Assembly (NCBI GenBank): GCA_949294085.1
Contig: CASFFX010000006.1
Location: forward strand, 290,256-354,255
DNA: 64,000 nt
Direction of reading: 5' to 3'
Source of the DNA: an uncultured bacterium
GTDB lineage: Bacteria > Elusimicrobiota > Elusimicrobia > Elusimicrobiales > Elusimicrobiaceae
Part shown: one piece after another, positions 1 to 7,695 of the stretch
How positions within the stretch are numbered: the first letter of the stretch is position 1
How the letters are laid out: each line of letters begins with the position of its first letter
Made by a program: the position numbers and the translations under genes
Notes under the pieces: generated by a model
What the model was told of the DNA's origin: nothing
The model's database searches: none
The model's input: the letters and a program-made list of their open reading frames with translations, nothing else

Positions 1-16
1 CGCGTTCGTAAAAGAA

Positions 17-45
17 ATGACAAACGGACCTTTTTGGGGTATAAT
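17..45 (+). promoter_or_regulatory. Leaderless-type promoter of the lipoprotein gene
   Basis: ATGACA (17-22), a 17-nt spacer and TATAAT (40-45). The -10 ends 6 nt before the ATG at 52, which places the expected transcription start at the start codon itself. No Shine-Dalgarno is present. Confidence 0.55.
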
Positions 46-51
46 GAAAAT

Positions 52-1119
52 ATGAAAACATTTCCCGCAATGCTTGCCTTGGGAGTTGGTTTGGGGTTTT
101 TTGTGGCGGGCTGTACGCCTTCCGAAGAAGAAATGCACCCCCGGCGCCGTTCTGTACGGGCCGATAACTTGCGGCGGTACCTGGCCAAAGCGCATCGTTT
201 TCAGGCGTTGGCCCAGGCCCGTTCCACGCCGCTGGTGCAAGGGCCGCTGCTCCCGCGGAACACCCTGCGGGATTTTTTGCCCCGGGAAACCGACACGCGG
301 GTTTCGGCTCAAATTGCCGCCCAACAGCAACAGCTGCAGGCGCTGGTGCGCCAAGCCGCCGCCCGCCGCGCGGCCGATGAAACCGCCGCCTTGCTTTCCC
401 AATACCGCCAGGACGCGGTGCAAAGCGCGCTGCAGGCCCAAACCCCACAGGAATTGGCAACGCAGTTAACCGAAAAAAACGCGCTGTACACGCAAAAAAT
501 ATCCGATTTTTCCCATCAAAAACTGCAGGAAAACTGGCTGCTGCCTAACGAGAAGCAAAGCCGTTTTTCCCAGCGTCGTTTGAAACGGGCCTTTTTAAGC
601 CTGGCCGAAGCCGTGGGCCGGGAGTATGGGGCCGAGTGCGCCTTGCATACGGAACCCTTTTTGCAAAAAACGGCCGACGATTATTTGCAGGTGCTTTCTT
701 CGGCCCAAAATGCCCAGCAGCTGCAAGACGGCCTGACCCGCTTGGGGGACGAGGCGGACCGCACTTTCAGCGCCTTAAAAGCCCAATATGAAGACCCGCT
801 GCTGGCGCTTTCGCCCCAGCAGGCGGCTTCGCTGCGCGTGCGGCTGATTGAAGCCCAGCAGGAAACGGAAAACCTCTTTCAAAAGTTATACGGCAAATCC
901 GCCGTACTGCAAACGCGCGATATTTTTGAAAAATATAAAAATCAGGCGGACGCGATTGTCCGCGTGCCGGCTCGTTTTAGCCGCATGCAGGCGCAATTAA
1001 ACCGGGCGGGGGAATTGTACCGTCAGGAAATGACGCAGCTGCAAGTGCGCTTAAACCGCAATCTGGAGCGCCGCGCCGCCCAAATGCGGAGGCTTCCCTT
1101 AACGGCCGCAAGGAATTAA
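52..1119 (+). CDS. Putative lipoprotein, helical, unknown function
   Basis: About 355 residues. The N-terminus is a lipoprotein signal peptide with lipobox VAGC (Cys21), so the mature protein is probably lipid-anchored. The rest is rich in Gln, Ala, Arg and Leu and looks mostly alpha-helical; no known domain is recognised. The ATG at 52 is chosen because the signal peptide starts cleanly there; an in-frame TTG at 34 would put extra residues before it. A TATAAT at 40-45 ends 6 nt before this ATG, so the mRNA is probably leaderless. The next gene begins 3 nt after the stop, so the two are surely co-transcribed. Function is not inferred. Confidence 0.7.
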   Translation: MKTFPAMLALGVGLGFFVAGCTPSEEEMHPRRRSVRADNLRRYLAKAHRFQALAQARSTPLVQGPLLPRNTLRDFLPRETDTRVSAQIAAQQQQLQALVRQAAARRAADETAALLSQYRQDAVQSALQAQTPQELATQLTEKNALYTQKISDFSHQKLQENWLLPNEKQSRFSQRRLKRAFLSLAEAVGREYGAECALHTEPFLQKTADDYLQVLSSAQNAQQLQDGLTRLGDEADRTFSALKAQYEDPLLALSPQQAASLRVRLIEAQQETENLFQKLYGKSAVLQTRDIFEKYKNQADAIVRVPARFSRMQAQLNRAGELYRQEMTQLQVRLNRNLERRAAQMRRLPLTAARN

Positions 1120-1122
1120 TTT

Positions 1123-2925
1123 ATGGAAAAAAATAAAAGACTGTTTCAGCTGGGATTTTTGATTATCGTTTTTTTGGCGATGGGACTGGCGTTGCTGCGC
1201 ACCGGTTCTTATACGCGCTCGGCCTCGCAAAAAGGCCAACAGCAATTAATCCGCCAGGAAGAGCGGCAAAAGCAATTGTCCATTGAAGATTTGAAAGACC
1301 AGGAAATTTTGGGCTTGCCGCCGGAAGAGTCCGCCCGGAGCAAAGCGCAAAAACGCGCCTTGGCCGTGCAGCGCTATTCCCGCCGTCCCAATTTGGCGCT
1401 CAATGCCCAAGATTATACGCTGGACCCTTCTGCCCTGCAAAACCCGTATGCCTCCTTGCCGTCCGTTTCCACGGGCGGTGCTGAGGGAGGCACGTATCAG
1501 CCGCAAGGCCTTTCCCCGGCCAAATACGGCCACTATGGCGCGTCCTCTTCCGGCGGGGTGGCCGGCGGCGGAGTGCCGCCCGCTTCTCAGGCGGCCCAGG
1601 CGCCGGCGCCTGGGGTGTATCGCCCCACGGTGCAGGAGCAAATGCAGGCGGAGCGCAACCGTTCTTTTGCCCCGTTTATGAATACGCTGACCAAAGAACA
1701 GCAGCAGCGGCTGGAAAACCAATTAAAAAATCTGACCGGCGGGATTGACCGCGCCGTTGCCAAAGCGTTGCTGCCCAAAAGCAAAAAAGACGCCAACATT
1801 GAAAAATATCTCCAGCGCCATGCTTCGCCTCAAGCGGCTGCGGCGGGGCCTTTTGCCCCGGTGCTGGAACAAGTGGCTTCGCAAAAGGCGGGGGTGGTAA
1901 ACAGCATGGGGCAGACGTTTGGCTCGCAGGCCGCCAAAGAGGCTTCACAAGTCATGGATTCCTTTCAAAGCGAAATGACTTCCGCCGTTACCGCGCCCAA
2001 CCAAACGCCGCAGCAAATTGCGGATAAAGTAAAAGCCGTTACGCAAAAATACCAGCAAAAACTGCAAAAAATGACGCAGAACAACGGCTTCAAAAAATTT
2101 GAACAAGAACGCATTGCCAAAGACAATTTGCTGAAAGAAGCCATCCAAAAACAATACGGCGAAAACATTGCCGCCCAAGCGTCCGAGACCATAGACGCCG
2201 CCCGCGAAAAAGACATGAAGCTGGCCTTGCAGGGCTTGCCGGCGGAAGAATACTACAAGCAACAGCTGGCCAACCAGCACCAGCGCCGCAAAGATTTGGA
2301 AGAATTGGTAATTAAAAACGGCAAATCCGCCAAAGGGCTGTTGGCCGCCGAGGACGAAGTGGAACGCAAGGACGTGGAACAAAAACTAAAAGATGAAGAA
2401 GAAGGCAAAACCTTGGGCCGCAGCTACAGAGCGGGCAAAAAAGAATTGGCCGCGATAGACCACTCCTTAACCCAGGAACGCAACGAAAAACTCCGCGCCG
2501 CGGGCCAGATTTACGGGGAAGAAGGCGCGCGCCGTATGGACGAAATTTACAAAAAATATTACGACGAATACATGAAAATTTGGACCGATACCGATTCTTC
2601 CAAAACGACCAAACAGCAGCAGTCCATGGAGCTGCGCCAGGACGTAAACCGTCAGCTGGAAGAAGTGCAAAACGACCCGCAGTTAAAAGAAGCACGCCTC
2701 AACCGGCAGGTGGACGGTTCGCTCTCACAAATGATGAAGGACCCCAGCATCCAGCAAGCTTCGCCCGAACAACGGGCCGCACTGGAACAGCAGGCCCGCC
2801 CGATTTTGCGCGAGATGTATGAACAGGTGAACCAAATTGCCGAGTCCGACTTGCCCGATGCCGAAAAGCAAAAACGGCTCCAGCAAGTGCAGGCAGAGGC
2901 CCAGCGCAAATTGTCCGGTCAATAA
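1123..2925 (+). CDS. Membrane-anchored coiled-coil protein, unknown function
   Basis: 600 residues. One hydrophobic segment near residues 9-27 follows a short Lys-rich N-terminus, giving a type II membrane anchor. A Gly/Ala/Pro/Ser-rich linker (about 110-170) is followed by a very long Gln/Lys/Glu-rich region (about 180-600) with strong coiled-coil character. No enzymatic motif is visible. It starts 3 nt after the upstream lipoprotein gene and ends before a strong terminator, so the two form a two-gene unit. An envelope-spanning or scaffold role is possible, but that is only inference from topology. Confidence 0.65.
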   Translation: MEKNKRLFQLGFLIIVFLAMGLALLRTGSYTRSASQKGQQQLIRQEERQKQLSIEDLKDQEILGLPPEESARSKAQKRALAVQRYSRRPNLALNAQDYTLDPSALQNPYASLPSVSTGGAEGGTYQPQGLSPAKYGHYGASSSGGVAGGGVPPASQAAQAPAPGVYRPTVQEQMQAERNRSFAPFMNTLTKEQQQRLENQLKNLTGGIDRAVAKALLPKSKKDANIEKYLQRHASPQAAAAGPFAPVLEQVASQKAGVVNSMGQTFGSQAAKEASQVMDSFQSEMTSAVTAPNQTPQQIADKVKAVTQKYQQKLQKMTQNNGFKKFEQERIAKDNLLKEAIQKQYGENIAAQASETIDAAREKDMKLALQGLPAEEYYKQQLANQHQRRKDLEELVIKNGKSAKGLLAAEDEVERKDVEQKLKDEEEGKTLGRSYRAGKKELAAIDHSLTQERNEKLRAAGQIYGEEGARRMDEIYKKYYDEYMKIWTDTDSSKTTKQQQSMELRQDVNRQLEEVQNDPQLKEARLNRQVDGSLSQMMKDPSIQQASPEQRAALEQQARPILREMYEQVNQIAESDLPDAEKQKRLQQVQAEAQRKLSGQ

Positions 2926-2940
2926 CCGCTTGTTTTACAA

Positions 2941-2973
2941 AGAACCCCGGGGATCAGCCCCGGGGTTCTTTTT
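2941..2973. terminator. Bidirectional intrinsic terminator
   Basis: A 12-bp perfect GC-rich hairpin (AGAACCCCGGGG and its complement, 5-nt loop) is followed by a T run on the plus strand and has TTCTTTGT on the minus side. It separates the convergent coiled-coil gene and the SpoIID gene. Confidence 0.85.
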
Positions 2974-2988
2974 CGTTTGAAAAAGGAA

Positions 2989-5091
2989 TTATTTTTTTGC
3001 TTCCTGTGCGGGAGAATAAAAATCCGCCAACGGGAAATAATGCTGTAAAATCTCTCGGTAATTTTGGCCTGCTTCGGCCCGTCCGGCGGCACCCGTTTGG
3101 TCAAACCCTACGCCATGCCCCCAGCCGCCGCCGTAAAACACAAAATATTTGAGTTCGCGGTCGCGGTAGTTGGGCTCTACAATAAAGTAACTGCTGCGCA
3201 GCATACCCAAGCTTAAATTATTGCGGATGACGTTTTCTTTATTCAGCGTTACGGAGCCCTTCGTCCCCTTTACAATCAAGCGGCTTACGTAGCCGGAACG
3301 CCCGCGCCGCAAAGGGATAATGGCCGTTACGCGGCCGATGTCCTTTTTCTGGCGTTTAATCAGCTGGCTTAAATCTTCCACGTCCACCACGCGCGTCCAA
3401 CGGAAAGCCGCCAGGCTGACGTGTTTATTATAGCGGCTGTAAGCGTCGTGCGGGTACTGCAGCAGTTCTTTGAAGTGGTAGGGCTGCAGGCGGTCAAAAT
3501 CAAAATCTTTGTAATCGGACACCGGGTTCAAATACGGCGTGTCGTACCAGCCGGCTTCTTTGGCGCTTTGCGTAATGCCGCCGCAATTGGCCGAAAAAAC
3601 GCTTTCAATCGGCTTGTTTTTGTACTTCAGAATTTCGCCCATGGTGGACTCTACCGCCGCATTTCCCCGTTCACTTTCGGAACGCACCCCGCCGTACACC
3701 TGGCAGTTTTGCGTATCGCACAAATCGTACCCGTAATATTTGTGTTTGCCCAAATGTTTCAGCGCGTAGGTGCGGGCCAGCACGGCCTGCGCGCGCAGGG
3801 CGTTCATCGGGAACTGGGTGGGCATTTCCGAGGCGATTACCCCTTCCAGGTATTCTTCTATATTGACGATGTTAATGGGAATCAGCGTGTTGCGGGAAGC
3901 GTTGTACGTAATTTGCAATTTGCCGCGGTATTCTTTGTCGTCCACGCTGGCCCAGGTCATGCCGGCGCCGCTCATCACGCTTTTGACGATAATCGTGGTG
4001 CCTTCGCCTTGCGTGTTGGAGGAGGGGGAAATCAGCACCGATTTTTTGAACGGGATTTTTTTGTTGGCCGGCGTCAGCAAAAAAGTGGCGCCGTCTTTTA
4101 ATTGGGCCACCCAGCTTTCTTTGGCCTTGCCGCGGGCCAGCAGTTTGCCGGTTTGCGGGTCGGTAATTTTGAAATCGTGCGACGGAATAAAATGCACCGT
4201 ATTCCGCGTGGACGGGCGGCCGTTTTGACGCATGCCGATACCGATTTTGATTTCGCGCGTTTTTACGTTTTCCGGTGGGACCAACGGTTTTACAAACGTG
4301 TGCTTGAGAATTTCCTTCCCGCCGGTAATTTCTTTTTCCGGACGGGAGAGGCGCGGCTTAAGGCGGGCCAGCGCGTTGTTTACGTCCTGGGAGCTTTTTT
4401 CCGACGAATAAATCATCCGGTATTGCCGGTAGGATTCGTTGTAATTGCCCAGTTTTTCCAGCATGGCGGCATAGTGTTTTTTGGCTTCTATAAATTGGTG
4501 GTCGTAGGTGCTGGCTTTTTGAAAAACGTCGGCCGCTTTTTTGTAGTTTTTTTCTTCTTCGTACAACAGCCCCAGCAAGTAGTTGGCCAGCGCCGGGTGC
4601 GTGCCGGCCCGGGCCGCCATTTGCAAGTTGTATTTCGCCAGTTTTTTCTCGCCCAGGCCCATTTGGGCGCGGGCCAAATTGATGTGGTAAAAACCGGCCC
4701 GCTGGGGGTCTTCGGGCAAGAGAGAAAGGAACTTTTCCGCACTGCGGTATTGCCCGTCGGCCAGGTAGGCTTCGGCGGCCATTTCCAGCACTTCCCGGTC
4801 TTGCGGGTACAGGCGGTAGGCGGCCGAAATAATGTCCACCGCTTGTTTGGGTTCGTTTTGCTCCATGGAGATATAGGCCGCGTTCAAAAAGGCCTGGCGG
4901 TTGCCGGTGTCTTTAGAAAGGGCAATATAGGCTTCCAGCGCGTCGTCTTGTTTGTAGTCAAAATACAAGTCGCCCGCTTTCTGCAAGCGCTGTTCCTCCG
5001 TTTTGGGCGGGTTTTCTTCGGGGGCTTCTTTGGCGTTCAGCACGCTCAAGCACAGCCCGATACACCCCGCCAGCATTATCCAACGTTTCAC
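2989..5091 (-). CDS. SpoIID/LytB-domain protein with N-terminal TPR repeats
   Basis: About 700 residues. A signal peptide (MLAGCIGLCLSVLNA) is followed by TPR-like helical repeats over roughly residues 25-240 and a SpoIID/LytB domain from about 395 to the end. The typical blocks IEEYLEGVIASEMP, RAQAVLARTYAL and GWGHGVGFDQTGA are present. SpoIID of sporulating Firmicutes is a peptidoglycan lytic transglycosylase; in non-sporulating bacteria such proteins are assumed to remodel the wall. The TPR half may recruit partners. The GTG at 5091 is preferred because GGAG lies 6 nt upstream; the TTG at 5103 would overlap that site. A TATAAT-like box on the minus strand near 5125 gives this gene a normal leader, unlike its divergent neighbour lipA. 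Confidence 0.85.
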   Translation of the reverse strand: MKRWIMLAGCIGLCLSVLNAKEAPEENPPKTEEQRLQKAGDLYFDYKQDDALEAYIALSKDTGNRQAFLNAAYISMEQNEPKQAVDIISAAYRLYPQDREVLEMAAEAYLADGQYRSAEKFLSLLPEDPQRAGFYHINLARAQMGLGEKKLAKYNLQMAARAGTHPALANYLLGLLYEEEKNYKKAADVFQKASTYDHQFIEAKKHYAAMLEKLGNYNESYRQYRMIYSSEKSSQDVNNALARLKPRLSRPEKEITGGKEILKHTFVKPLVPPENVKTREIKIGIGMRQNGRPSTRNTVHFIPSHDFKITDPQTGKLLARGKAKESWVAQLKDGATFLLTPANKKIPFKKSVLISPSSNTQGEGTTIIVKSVMSGAGMTWASVDDKEYRGKLQITYNASRNTLIPINIVNIEEYLEGVIASEMPTQFPMNALRAQAVLARTYALKHLGKHKYYGYDLCDTQNCQVYGGVRSESERGNAAVESTMGEILKYKNKPIESVFSANCGGITQSAKEAGWYDTPYLNPVSDYKDFDFDRLQPYHFKELLQYPHDAYSRYNKHVSLAAFRWTRVVDVEDLSQLIKRQKKDIGRVTAIIPLRRGRSGYVSRLIVKGTKGSVTLNKENVIRNNLSLGMLRSSYFIVEPNYRDRELKYFVFYGGGWGHGVGFDQTGAAGRAEAGQNYREILQHYFPLADFYSPAQEAKK

Positions 5092-5158
5092 GGCATACTC
5101 CAAAGATGAATTTTCTTTTATTATAGTATATTGTTCCCGGCGGGGGTATCGTCGGTTT

Positions 5159-5167
5159 TGGTATAAT
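5159..5167 (+). promoter_or_regulatory. Extended -10 leaderless promoter of lipA
   Basis: TGGTATAAT ends 7 nt before the lipA ATG at 5175. There is no Shine-Dalgarno and no room for a leader. No convincing -35 is seen, which fits an extended -10 promoter. Confidence 0.6.
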
Positions 5168-5174
5168 AGACAGC

Positions 5175-6068
5175 ATGAGCACTCCCATACCCCAATGGTT
5201 AAAAGAAATGGTCGGCCGCAACAAAGCGGCCCTTCGTTCCTGCACGGCGCTGCATGCGCAGGAATCCATAGACCGGCACCTGCTGCACACCGTTTGCCAC
5301 GAAGCCCGCTGCCCCAACCGCGGAGAATGTTTCAACTGCGGCGACGCGACTTTTATGGTGCTGGGCGACATTTGTACCCGCGGGTGCCGCTTTTGCGCGG
5401 TAACCAAGGGGCGCCCGCTCCCGCCGGACGAAAACGAACCCGCCCGCGTGGCTCAGGCCGTCAAAGAGTGGGCTATCCGCTATGCCGTGCTGACCATGCC
5501 CACCCGCGACGATCTGCCGGACGGCGGCGCCAGCCATTTTGCGCGGGTCATCCAGGCCATCCACACCCTCACGCCCGACGTGAAAGTGGAACCCTTGATT
5601 TCGGACTTGTGCGGCGACGAAAACGCCCTTAAAACCGTGCTCTTAGCCCGGCCGGACGTGTTGGCCCACAATGTGGAAACCGTCCCCGAGCTGTATTCGG
5701 CGGTGCGTGTGGGGGCCGAATACCGCCGCACGCTGACGTTGTTGGAACGCAGCAAAAAAATTGCGCCGCATATTTTGACTAAAACGGGATTTATGGTAGG
5801 GTTGGGGGAAACCGAAGAACAAATCAAAGCCCTAATGCGGGATTTGCGCGCTGTGGGGGTGGACTTACTGACCATTGGGCAATATTTGGCGCCTTCCGCG
5901 GCGCATTATCCGGTGGCGCGCTATCCGCTGCCGCAGGAGTACCGCGCCTGGGAAGAATATGCCCTTTCCCTAGGGTTCAAAGGCGTAGCCAGCGGCCCGT
6001 TGGTGCGCAGCAGTTACCGGGCGGGTGCGCTGTATGCCCGCGCCCAGCAGGCTGCGGCGTCCAAATAA
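5175..6068 (+). CDS. lipA: Lipoyl synthase
   Basis: 297 residues, the normal length. LipA inserts two sulfurs into protein-bound octanoyl groups on E2 subunits or GcvH. The auxiliary cluster cysteines are Cys41, Cys46 and Cys52 (in CHEARCPNRGEC). The radical SAM cluster motif is C67-TRG-C71-RF-C74, and the conserved C-terminal RSSY is present (VRSSYRAG). The set is complete, so the enzyme should be active. The gene stands alone with its own leaderless promoter; no lipB, lplA or lipoylated complex gene is in the window. Confidence 0.95.
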   Translation: MSTPIPQWLKEMVGRNKAALRSCTALHAQESIDRHLLHTVCHEARCPNRGECFNCGDATFMVLGDICTRGCRFCAVTKGRPLPPDENEPARVAQAVKEWAIRYAVLTMPTRDDLPDGGASHFARVIQAIHTLTPDVKVEPLISDLCGDENALKTVLLARPDVLAHNVETVPELYSAVRVGAEYRRTLTLLERSKKIAPHILTKTGFMVGLGETEEQIKALMRDLRAVGVDLLTIGQYLAPSAAHYPVARYPLPQEYRAWEEYALSLGFKGVASGPLVRSSYRAGALYARAQQAAASK

Positions 6069-6082
6069 AGCGGGATATTTAT

Positions 6083-6091
6083 TGGTATAAT
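6083..6091 (+). promoter_or_regulatory. Extended -10 leaderless promoter
   Basis: TGGTATAAT ends 6 nt before the ATG at 6098. No Shine-Dalgarno is present. This is the same arrangement as at lipA. Confidence 0.6.
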
Positions 6092-6097
6092 AAAAGT

Positions 6098-6436
6098 ATG
6101 AAGAAAAATATCGTTTGTTTGTTGCTGGGTTGTGTGCTGACGGCGGCCTGTGCGGGCAATCCGCCCGCCTGGTGGAACCCGGGCAACGTTTATTCGTCGG
6201 GTACGGCGTCCGCACAGCCGGCGCCTGCGCAAAATACGGCCGTTGCCGCGCCAGCCCCGGAAGAAATGCCGATCCCGCAGGAAGAATCCATTGCGCCCCT
6301 GCCGGACGAAAGCTATGAAGAGATGATTTTGACTCCTTTGCAAGACGAAGAAACCGAAAACGCTTCCGGCGAATCTTCGGCGCAAAGCGCCCCGGCCGAA
6401 ACGGGCCTTTTGCCTCCGCCCAGCGTGCTGGAGTAA
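6098..6436 (+). CDS. Small lipoprotein, unknown function
   Basis: 112 residues. A lipoprotein signal peptide with lipobox TAAC (Cys18) is followed by an Ala/Pro/Glu-rich, low-complexity acidic tail with no recognisable domain. It lies between lipA and a terminator, so it is monocistronic from its own leaderless promoter. It could be a periplasmic linker or an envelope stress lipoprotein, but nothing in the sequence decides this. Confidence 0.6.
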   Translation: MKKNIVCLLLGCVLTAACAGNPPAWWNPGNVYSSGTASAQPAPAQNTAVAAPAPEEMPIPQEESIAPLPDESYEEMILTPLQDEETENASGESSAQSAPAETGLLPPPSVLE

Positions 6437-6450
6437 ACGCTTTTACCTAA

Positions 6451-6477
6451 AAAGCCCGCTTTTTGGCGGGCTTTTTT
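6451..6477 (+). terminator. Intrinsic terminator after the small lipoprotein gene
   Basis: AAAGCCCGC and GCGGGCTTT enclose a 6-nt loop, followed by a T run. Confidence 0.85.
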
Positions 6478-6503
6478 ATGCACATACAGTTTCAAAACGA
6501 TTA

Positions 6504-6542
6504 CAAAAAGTGAACCCCCCGGTTAACAAAACCGAGGGGTTC
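6504..6542 (-). terminator. Intrinsic terminator of the candidate ncRNA
   Basis: On the minus strand, GAACCCCTCGGTT pairs with AACCGGGGGGTTC (13 bp including one wobble), followed by ACTTTTTG. The plus-strand side has no T run, so the signal is directional. Confidence 0.75.
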
Positions 6543-6978
6543 AGTTTGACGTCTCCATTATGACTCCCTTACTCTGTTATCTACTACTCTCAGGATAGGC
6601 CCACACAACCTCTACCGGGACTTATGCTGCCACCGCTCCCAACCGGCCGAAGCAATTACATCAACCGCCGGGAACTACGACTTCGCACGACCTCAACCCT
6701 CTTTGCCGCACTTCACCGCTTTACTGCAACTGCGTCGGCGCCGTACTTCCAGACGAAGCAACATCAATTGCCCTGCTCCGCCCGCCGCCGGATCCATCCG
6801 CCTGCGCCTTACCAGCCTATGAACAGTTATGTAACCCAACCACTCTTGCCTTGCCTAGCACGCACGCACACATCTTCCAGCTCGGCACCTTTACAACAAC
6901 AGCAACACTACCTCACGTTACCGCTTTTGTCCGCTTTACCGGCAGCCCCCGGCAAGGGCCTACGGACTAACTTCCTGT
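6504..6978 (-). ncRNA. Candidate structured non-coding RNA, about 460 nt, unknown family
   Basis: No minus-strand reading frame fits this interval, but it is framed like an RNA gene. A strong promoter lies upstream (TTGAAA 7012-7007, 16-nt spacer, TATACT 6990-6985). A terminator hairpin with a T run closes it (6542-6504). The 5' and 3' parts pair over a long range: UAGGCCC (6962-6956) with GGGCCUA (6602-6596), continued by CAGG (6977-6974) with CCUG (6594-6591). Local hairpins include UUGCCGG/CCGGUAA near the 5' end and a UUCG-capped stem. It is G+U rich on the transcribed strand. The hallmark blocks of RNase P RNA (GAGGAAAGUCC), tmRNA (a tRNA-like end) and SRP RNA were looked for and not found. 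The family is unknown. Confidence 0.55.
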
Positions 6979-6984
6979 ATGGAT

Positions 6985-7012
6985 AGTATAGGCCAAAACC
7001 GAAAAATTTCAA
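6985..7012 (-). promoter_or_regulatory. Sigma70-type promoter of the candidate ncRNA
   Basis: On the minus strand, TTGAAA, a 16-nt spacer and TATACT; the expected start is near 6978. It faces away from the pilin promoter at 7059-7067. Confidence 0.6.
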
Positions 7013-7058
7013 GGGGGAAAATGATACGGGATTTCTCGTCGGAAATACCGGAAATATT

Positions 7059-7067
7059 TGTTATAAT
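7059..7067 (+). promoter_or_regulatory. Extended -10 promoter of the first pilin gene
   Basis: TGTTATAAT, ending 5 nt before an ATG at 7073 that is out of frame with the pilin. The only in-frame ATG (7066) overlaps the box itself. See the finding on the reading frame. Confidence 0.5.
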
Positions 7068-7629
7068 GAGCTATGACAAAAAAACACACTCGTTTTCAAA
7101 ACAGGGGTTTACCCTTATTGAATTGCTGGTGGTGGTGTTAATCATCGGCATTTTGGCAGCCGTGGCGCTGCCGCAATACGAAAGAGCCGTTTGGAAAAGC
7201 CGCGCGGCGGAAATGATGTCCTCCGTGAAAAGTTTGGGCCAAGCGCAGGACTTATTTCACATGAGCACCGGCAGTTGGCCTTCCAGCTTTGATGATTTGG
7301 ATATAGATTTTTCATCTCTTTCAGCACCCACAAAACCCAACCCCTGTGCCATGGGCGGCACCAAACGGGAAAAAGGGTTTATGACGCTGTCTATCAATTC
7401 TTGGACGGTAGGAAACTATCAGATAAGCTGTGCGGCCTTTAATGAAGGACCCTACAAATGCGGTGGTTTTGTGTATGCGCACTACGCGGCGGACCCCAAT
7501 TTAGAGCCGGCCACATTGTACTGTTGGCAGCACGCGTCCGGCGAGGCGGCTTCGGCCCAATTTTGCGAAAGCCTTTTTAGCGGAACCCGTCAAGGAACGA
7601 TCAGCGGGTGGAACGTGTATAGCATGTAA
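7066..7629 (+). CDS. Type IV pilin-like protein (prepilin N-methylation domain)
   Basis: 187 residues from the ATG at 7066. A class III prepilin leader KQG/FTLIELLVVVLIIG is present, with Gly-Phe at the cleavage site and Glu at +5, followed by the ALPQYE motif common in this lineage. The globular part carries several cysteines (in NPCAMGG, ISCAAF, YKCGG, LYCW, QFCES) that may form disulfides. Such proteins are cut by PilD-type peptidase and built into type IV pili or pseudopili; none of that machinery is in the window. The start is doubtful: ATG 7066 overlaps the -10 box, while the better placed ATG 7073 is one base out of frame before a run of seven A. Confidence 0.75.
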   Translation: MSYDKKTHSFSKQGFTLIELLVVVLIIGILAAVALPQYERAVWKSRAAEMMSSVKSLGQAQDLFHMSTGSWPSSFDDLDIDFSSLSAPTKPNPCAMGGTKREKGFMTLSINSWTVGNYQISCAAFNEGPYKCGGFVYAHYAADPNLEPATLYCWQHASGEAASAQFCESLFSGTRQGTISGWNVYSM

Positions 7630-7645
7630 ATGTACTTTTGGCAAT

Positions 7646-7680
7646 AAAAAACCCCGGCTCGCAAACGCCGGGGTTTTGTG
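7646..7680. terminator. Bidirectional terminator between pilin and glyS
   Basis: AAAACCCCGGC pairs with GCCGGGGTTTT. T runs follow on both strands, longest on the minus strand, serving the convergent pilin and glyS genes. Confidence 0.85.
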
Positions 7681-7695
7681 TGTCAATCCGTTGGG

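Noticed and set aside
3421..5109. Long plus-strand open frames opposite the SpoIID gene
   Set aside because: They are antisense frames of a well-supported gene with signal peptide and family motifs; the Phe/Val/Arg-rich products are typical shadow translations.
6504..6978. RNase P RNA, tmRNA or SRP RNA as identity of the ncRNA
   Set aside because: GAGGAAAGUCC and the other RNase P core blocks, the tRNA-like end of tmRNA and the GGAAG-type SRP loop could not be found. Only a covariance-model search could settle a divergent homolog.
6624..6986. Plus-strand open frame of 120 codons across the candidate ncRNA
   Set aside because: No Shine-Dalgarno or leaderless promoter; Pro/Leu/Ser/Thr composition is what a G-poor strand gives by chance. 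Promoter, terminator and folding all point to a minus-strand RNA.
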